Below are positions 57,901 to 64,000 of a stretch of 64,000 nucleotides of DNA, one piece after another; position 1 is the first letter of the stretch, and each line of letters opens with the position of its first letter. The notes beneath the pieces are model-generated. The model saw nothing but the letters and a program-made list of their open reading frames with translations. It had not been told where the DNA came from and did not search any database. The translations under genes were made by a program, and so were the position numbers. The DNA is taken from assembly GCA_030247885.1 (NCBI GenBank), contig JAPDRO010000004.1:1302001-1366000 (forward strand), written 5' to 3'. The stretch comes from Taxawa tesnikishii (nom. ined.) (taxonomy: Eukaryota; Ascomycota; Dothideomycetes; Dothideales).

Positions 57901-60828
57901 CCGTACTCGTATCTGGGCTTCTCTGCGCTCTCAGACCCTTTACCGCACGATCTCCGGTTTCATGAATTACAGCAGGGCGATCAAGCTCCTGTACCGGGTT
58001 GAAAATCCAGAGGTCGTGCAGATGTTCGGTGGCAATTCCGAGAAGCTGGAACGCGAACTTGAGAGGATGGCTCGTCGCAAGTTCAAGATCTGTGTTTCCA
58101 TGCAGCGTTATGCCAAGTTCTCCAAGGAGGAGCGTGAAAACGCCGAGTTCCTGCTCCGCGCCTACCCAGATCTTCAGATCGCCTACCTAGACGAGGAGCC
58201 GCCGCTCAACGAGGGTGAGGACCCACGCATTTACTCTGCCTTGATTGACGGTCATTCTGAGCTCATGGAGAACGGAATGCGCCGCCCTAAGTTCCGTGTC
58301 CTGCTTTCTGGTAACCCTATCCTCGGTGACGGGAAGTCTGACAACCAGAATCACTCAATCATCTTCTACCGTGGCGAGTATATCCAAGTGATCGATGCCA
58401 ATCAGGACAACTATCTGGAAGAGTGTCTCAAGATCCGTTCCGTCCTTGCTGAGTTCGAAGAGATGACCACTGACAACGTTTCGCCTTACACTCCTGGTCT
58501 GCCTCCTACCAAGTTCAACCCCGTCGCTATCCTTGGTGCCCGCGAATACATTTTCTCCGAGAATATCGGCGTGCTCGGTGACGTCGCGGCTGGGAAGGAA
58601 CAGACTTTCGGTACCCTTTTTGCCCGTACTTTGGCTCAGATCGGTGGTAAGCTTCACTATGGTCACCCCGATTTCCTCAACGGCATCTTCATGACAACTC
58701 GTGGCGGTATCTCCAAAGCTCAAAAAGGTCTGCATCTGAACGAGGATATCTATGCCGGTATGAATGCCATGATTCGTGGTGGTCGCATCAAGCACTGCGA
58801 GTACTACCAATGTGGTAAAGGTCGTGATCTCGGGTTTGGCTCCATTTTGAACTTCACAACCAAGATCGGTACGGGTATGGGCGAACAGATGCTGTCTCGT
58901 GAGTACTATTACCTTGGCACCCAGCTTCCTCTGGACCGCTTCCTGTCCTTCTATTACGCTCACCCTGGTTTCCACATCAACAACTCCTTCATCATGGCAT
59001 CAGTGCAGCTCTTCATGTTCTGCTTGATCAATTTGGGAGCTCTCAGACACGAGACGATCGTCTGCCGCTACAACAAGAACGTGCCCGTCACCGACCCAAT
59101 GCACCCAACCGGTTGCGCTAACCTTGTGCCTGTTCTTGACTGGATCCAGCGTTGTATCGTTTCGATCTTCATCGTGTTCTTCATCTCCTTTATTCCGCTT
59201 ACTGTTCAGGAGCTGACTGAGCGTGGTTTCTGGCGTGCCGCAACCCGTCTGGCCAAGCAGTTCTCCTCTGCGTCTCCACTGTTCGAGGTGTTCGTCTGTC
59301 AGATCTACGCCAACTCTCTTCACCAGAACATGTCGTTCGGTGGTGCCCGTTACATTGGTACCGGACGTGGTTTCGCCACTGCTCGTATGCCATTCGGTAT
59401 CCTTTTCTCCCGTTTCGCTGGACCATCCATCTATCTGGGCGCTCGTCTTCTCCTCATGTTGCTCTTCGGTAGCATGACCGTTTGGGGAGCTTGGCTGATC
59501 TACTTCTGGGTGTCCTTGCTGTCTCTCTGCATTGCGCCGTTCCTCTTCAATCCTCACCAGTTTGCTTGGAGCGACTTCTTCATCGACTACAGAGAGTTCC
59601 TCAGGTGGCTGTCTCGCGGCAACACCAAGGCTCACCAAGCATCCTGGATTGGTTACGTCCGTCTCTCGCGCACTCGTATCACTGGTTTCAAGAGGAAGAC
59701 CCTCGGCGAGCCATCGTCTAAGCTCTCTGGAGACAGCAACCGCGCTGGCTTCACCAATATCTTCGCTAGCGAGATCATTGGCCCACTCATCTTGGTCGCC
59801 GTCACCTTGATCCCATACCTGTACATCAACTCTGGTACCGGCGTGATCAAGGCCAACAACCCGGATGCCAGCTCCGACGCACTCAAGCCATCTAACCCTC
59901 TCATCCGTATCGCCATTGTTGCGTTCGTCCCCATTGGTGTCAACGCTGGTGTCGCTGCCGGTTTCTTTGGTATGGCTTGTTGTATGGGACCCATCTTCAG
60001 CATGTGCTGCAAGAAATTCGGTGCTGTTCTCGCTGCCATTGCCCATGCCATTGCCGTCATCATGACCCTGGTCTGCTTCGAGATTATGTTCTTCCTCGAG
60101 GGCTGGAGCTTCACCAAGACTCTGTTGGGTATGATTGCCTCCATTGCAATCCAGCGCTTCGTCTACAAGCTCATCATCGCCTTGGCGTTGACTCGCGAGT
60201 TCCGCGCGGACACGTCCAACATAGCATGGTGGACTGGCAAGTGGTACTCTATGGGCTGGCACAGTCTCTCGCAGCCCGGCCGTGAGTTCCTCTGCAAGGT
60301 CACTGAGCTTGGATTCTTTTCCTCGGACTTCTGCCTGGGACACCTGCTGCTCTTCATCATGTTGCCTGCTCTTTTGGTGCCATATATTGACAAGTTCCAC
60401 TCCGTCATGCTCTTCTGGTTGCGCCCAAGGTATGTCGTTATCACACTTCGTTGCTTAAAGAAAACTCTACTAACTCATGTAGTCGTCAAATTCGTCCACC
60501 TATCTACTCCCTCAAGCAGTCGAAGCTGCGCAAGCGTCGCGTCATCCGTTATGCGATCTTGTACTTCGTCCTGCTCATTATCTTCGTTGTTCTGATTGCT
60601 GGTCCCATCATTGCTAGTCGGTTCATCACCAACCTGCCCAAGCTCCCTATGAACTTGGTCCAGCCTACTGGTCTTAACAACAACGACACCTTCAGCTCCG
60701 AGACTGGTGCTGGTCTTCCTGGAGCTGTAGCCACTGGCGCGGCTACCTCTGACGCCGCGGCCACGTCTGCTGCTGCCACCACGGCTGCGGCCAGAATGGC
60801 CCGTCGATTTGCGGAGTTCTCCTACTAA
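54921..60828 (+). CDS. FKS1: Beta-1,3-glucan synthase catalytic subunit
   Basis: Exons 54921-55069, 55120-60429 and 60483-60828 give 1934 residues. The protein has a Gly/Tyr/Asp/Gln-rich N-terminus (repeats of YYD and QQG), a conserved cytosolic segment, six or so membrane segments, the large central catalytic region (blocks such as [15 protein letters not shown], NLEGDxD-type and [20 protein letters not shown]) and about ten more membrane segments. It makes the wall's main glucan from UDP-glucose at the plasma membrane and is the target of echinocandins. Length and layout match Fks1 of other filamentous ascomycetes. Hot spot 1 reads YLTLSIRDP (residues 679-687), with Tyr where Phe is usual; hot spot 2 reads DWIQRCI. 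Both short flanking introns (50 and 53 bp) have CTGAC/CTAAC branch sites. The Ala/Thr-rich tail is ordinary. Confidence 0.97.
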
Positions 60829-62479
60829 ATCAAGGGATGATGTCGACAATCCCACAACTAATAGACTGGAGTACTACGGCGTACGACAAAAGACTGGATC
60901 TGCGAGTTCTCTCTTTTCAGCCCTGTTCATCCACACGATCATCTGTACAACAAAGCCTTAACGTCTGCTCAACGATGTCGTTCACGGGCACCTCCCTCCG
61001 GAGCTGACCCGTCTAAGCTTCGTTTCACGAGCCCATCTCTATCCCTCAATGATTCAGCTGCGTTGGAAGTGGTGGATGGCATGCTTTGTTTCTTCAAACA
61101 GTACATATGGCTCTTTCAATGCTTTTTCTGCGGGTGTCACGGGGGCAATTGGACCATGGTAGAAACCCAAATGTTATATAGTGCAAATGCGAGAATGTCA
61201 TCCTAAACATCTTTTGCTACTTGTGTTCTGTCTTCGCTCGTAGTGACCGTTTCTGGTCTGCTCTGTGCGTAGTTGCCTTGCGGGACAAGCGCTAGGGAGT
61301 TTTCGATGTCGTCTTCTCTTGACATGGCAGCGGGCGTCTGCAGTCCCGGACACCCTGCCACAACACTTACGCCATCGCGAATAGTACCGCAACGGATCTG
61401 GCACGCTCTTGCCTGTGACGGTCAGACAACTACCGCAAAGTACATAGGGCGGATCCTTCCGCAGTGCTGATACAGACTTATATTACTTCGGCAATTGGTT
61501 CCAGGACTAACAATTACTAACCAACATCCTTCGGCCCCCGATGTGATGAATGTATAAACTCTCGCTGACGAACGAAGGAGGATGGGGGCAACTTTCCCTT
61601 CTCAGCTGTCTACCAGCCTGCCACGCCTGCGTGCCGTCTGACAGCGACAGCTTGTCAGGCGTCCCATGCCACCGCTTCCAAGCTGGGTTCCTGCATACGT
61701 CTAATCAGAACGGCACTGGTAATGATCCTTGGGTATTGATTCTTGAAATTTCCGACACGAGAATCTCTGCCAACACTCGAGCGAATCGAATCAGCCAATC
61801 GCATCACCTTCTGCTAGCGGAGCAAGCTTCCCCTGACGACCTCGACGATCTGTATTTGTGTATCACCCCACTATAGACTACGCACGTCTCGGTGCTACGG
61901 AGGCCTGGGTTGAACGAGGAGCCTTGCACCTCCAACAACCTACAACAGCAAGATCCAAGCGGATGTCAGTAACCAAGGTCCGCCCATTCAAAGGAGGTGC
62001 GGCGTCTGCCTCCCGCAGCATCGACTCAAGACCGCACGAGCTGAGCGGAAGCCGTCTGGAACACCCTTTTACGCCGGACACCCACCGTGCACTGGCAGTC
62101 AGCACTTCACACACTGCACAGTGACTAGACGAGGATGGCGGCTGTAGGCCTGGCTGGCCCTCAGCGAGCCCTGCAGTGCCTCTGCATTCTTAGCAATATA
62201 AGGTAGGCAGCCCAGGCGGGAATATAAAGTCCTCAGCAACCTTCCGCCCCTTGCTGATCTTGGTATGGGGCCCTGTCCATTGCACCTTTTGTGGGATCTT
62301 ATAGGGCGACTGACCATTGAAGAGTGCTTTTGCGATACTGCTACAGGCCTTCCTCTGCTGATGCTTGGCGGTTTGCGTTCTCGTCATTCACTTTGCGTCC
62401 GAATCGGCTATTTGGGACGAGCTTTGTGGGTTCCGGGTAGGATGATCTGTTCAGACGTTCTTTTTCCAGCGTTCTCTTC
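60829..62479. other. Intergenic after FKS1
   Basis: This holds the FKS1 3' region. Scattered short open frames look non-coding; I see no gene or repeat. Confidence 0.5.
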
Positions 62480-63346
62480 TTTGAAGGCGAAACAGGCAAC
62501 AATACAACATTTGACTACGTCGTGGTCGGAGGTGTGACCTTTTGGGGTCTATTACATGTTTGGTTTGAAGATGTTAACATACTACCCATAGGCGGAACCG
62601 CTGGGTTGGCAGTTGAGCACCACAAACAGCTCGGGACGCCATTGCAAGCGGTTCTCCTGAGCAGGAGGAACAGATCGCAAAACGCCTGGCTGAGAAATCG
62701 TCAACACGGCCAAACAAGTGATTGTCTTCGTGGGCACGTTACAGTGTCTCCTCAATTGCTGATGGTCCCGGGGAACCGGACCCTCCAGTACCCTTGGGCA
62801 ATATGGTGTTCCAGTCATAGTTGATCGTCCCAGGGGTCGGACAGAACATGTGGGTGAGTTAATCCTCCGCTGGACGATGAATGGGAGAATTGCTCGCATC
62901 CGAAAACAGCGCAAACGCTGACACTTGACGGGACAACGTCGCCGGGGGTGGGACAGCTTCATCCAGTGCAGTTGCTCCTGAGACCAAACGCGCCGACTAG
63001 GTAGGCCCGTCGTACCTCATCCAAAGCTCAATCAAAACAAGTGCATCGTTGTCGCACGATCCCGCATTCGCCGCCGAGCAGTTGTACGAGTATCTTGTCA
63101 ACAAAGTCGGAATCCTTGGGGTTGAGGGACTGAGAGTGGTTGACGACTAGCAGTTTTCGGGTTTTGTCCGCCGGGACAACCGCAGTCGACTGTTTGTAAG
63201 TGCAACGAGGAGGGTGCTTTGGTTGGAGATGAAGACGTGTTGACGTGCTGTTCAGATATGTTGGCGGAAAAGATCACGGATGCTATCCTAAGGGAGACCA
63301 AGGGAGCGAATGGGAGATCCGTTTTGTGGAGGTGTCGACAGGGCAA
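62480..63346 (+). pseudogene. Decayed GMC oxidoreductase (glucose-methanol-choline family)
   Basis: Collinear pieces of a GMC flavoenzyme can be read. TFDYVVVGG plus, after an intron at about 62531-62590, GTAGLAV is the N-terminal FAD loop. Then come KQVIV and SPQLL-like residues, VPVIVD and GVGQNMW, DPAFAAEQLYEYLVNKVGILG, VEGLRVVD, and after an intron at about 63195-63256 MLAEKITDAILRETKG. Large parts are gone: about 200 residues between the first two pieces and most of the substrate domain. Several frame changes and stops separate the rest. Introns are still recognisable, so it decayed in place rather than coming from a processed copy. GMC enzymes oxidise alcohols such as glucose, choline or aryl alcohols. 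Confidence 0.8.
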
Positions 63347-64000
63347 GTTTTTTCCGCATTGAAGCAGTGCAGCAACTGAGTGTGATGTCAGGTCAGACAG
63401 GTCAGGTGTGGTGGAGTGAGTGTGTGGGTCTTCAGGAGTGGGAGAGCGACCTCGTGAGATGTGTGCACCACGGGGTCGCCTTCGGACTCTGTATTCGTTG
63501 AGAAAGCAAGGACGTGTTTGTGGTAGAATACCCGATCTCGTGTGTCACTCGAGAAGAAATAGCAGAGCTAGTGCCGTAGTAGATAAGGTGTAGGGATTCT
63601 TGTTACAGCACCCGTATGACTCCAACGGCTTTTCCCCCAGGTCTCAAGACCAGCATACGGCAAGCCCGTCTGTAGCATAGAGCCTATGATAACTCGTCCT
63701 CGGCCCGTGGAAACAACGTAGGGTTAGCTGGTGTTGCATGCGCGCCCACCTTACTGTTCAGGTGATCTCTGGTTGTGGTGTGACGGCGACCAGAGCTATT
63801 GGTGCGCCGAGATCCCCGGAGAAAGCTCGACGCTACTTGCATGTAAACATCCCGCTATCTTGACCTCTCGCGCAGAAATCGCCCGGCCGCGCTTGCCGTT
63901 TCGTGCCGCGGATAGAGCGGTTATTGGATACCAGGAAAGACACACTAGGTAGACATTGCCCGTAAGGGTTGGGCTCGGCGCGGGTTGGACGTGTATATAT
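63347..64000. other. Terminal 650 bp, nothing recognised
   Basis: I find no gene, repeat or RNA here. A TATATAT at the last bases may belong to a gene beyond the window. Confidence 0.45.

Noticed and set aside
59000-60400. 466-codon antisense frame inside FKS1
   Set aside because: It is the codon-biased shadow of the FKS1 exon; it has no start context or motif of its own. The same applies to the long antisense frames inside HSP104, pyrG and GH72.

Overview
The window is nuclear DNA from a filamentous ascomycete (Pezizomycotina; Dothideomycetes is possible but not proven). The evidence is short GT-AG introns, mostly 47-69 bp, often with a CTRAC-type branch site 10-20 bases before the acceptor; typical fungal genes (Fet3 ferroxidase, OMP decarboxylase with the filamentous-fungal acidic insert, Dur3 urea transporter, Zn2Cys6 factor, GH28, GH72, Fks1); intron-containing tRNA genes; and one AT-rich transposon relic. 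I rebuilt multi-exon models by hand from splice sites, frame and protein motifs.

Layout. 0-9 kb: 3' part of a FET3-type ferroxidase, pyrG/URA3, a small ABM-type monooxygenase and an unknown two-exon gene. 9-18 kb: a secreted intradiol dioxygenase with a His/Ser/Thr repeat tail, a 430-bp MITE-like element, a secreted GH28 pectinase, an orphan coding-like segment and a DUR3 urea transporter. 19-23 kb: a Zn2Cys6 transcription factor and a zinc alcohol/polyol dehydrogenase, tail to tail with 19 bp between stop codons. 23-31 kb: a small repeat protein, a MIF-domain protein and HSP104. 31-38 kb: a secreted GH1 beta-glucosidase, tRNA-Asp, a DUF3669 protein and a PDAP1-like phosphoprotein. 38-45 kb: tRNA-Gln and a mutated inverted copy, two conserved nuclear-type unknowns and an SPT10-like acetyltransferase. 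46-61 kb: three cell-wall genes in a row, namely a CBM18/PAN-like surface protein, a GH72 glucanosyltransferase and the FKS1 beta-1,3-glucan synthase. 61-64 kb: a decayed GMC oxidoreductase.

How the genes relate. Iron uptake, urea uptake, pectin and beta-glucoside breakdown and aromatic ring cleavage fit a plant-associated or saprotrophic fungus. The 46-61 kb block brings together synthesis (Fks1), remodelling (GH72) and a chitin-binding surface protein. No secondary-metabolite cluster is visible.

Main points for a second look: (1) about ten one-base homopolymer length differences break otherwise well-conserved genes, but spare the longest housekeeping genes; (2) Fks1 hot spot 1 carries Tyr where most fungi have Phe, a change linked to low echinocandin susceptibility; (3) a tRNA-Gln gene faces a RIP-like mutated copy; (4) the DUF3669 gene has a 377-bp intron built from a diverged tandem duplication; (5) the cell-wall gene block.
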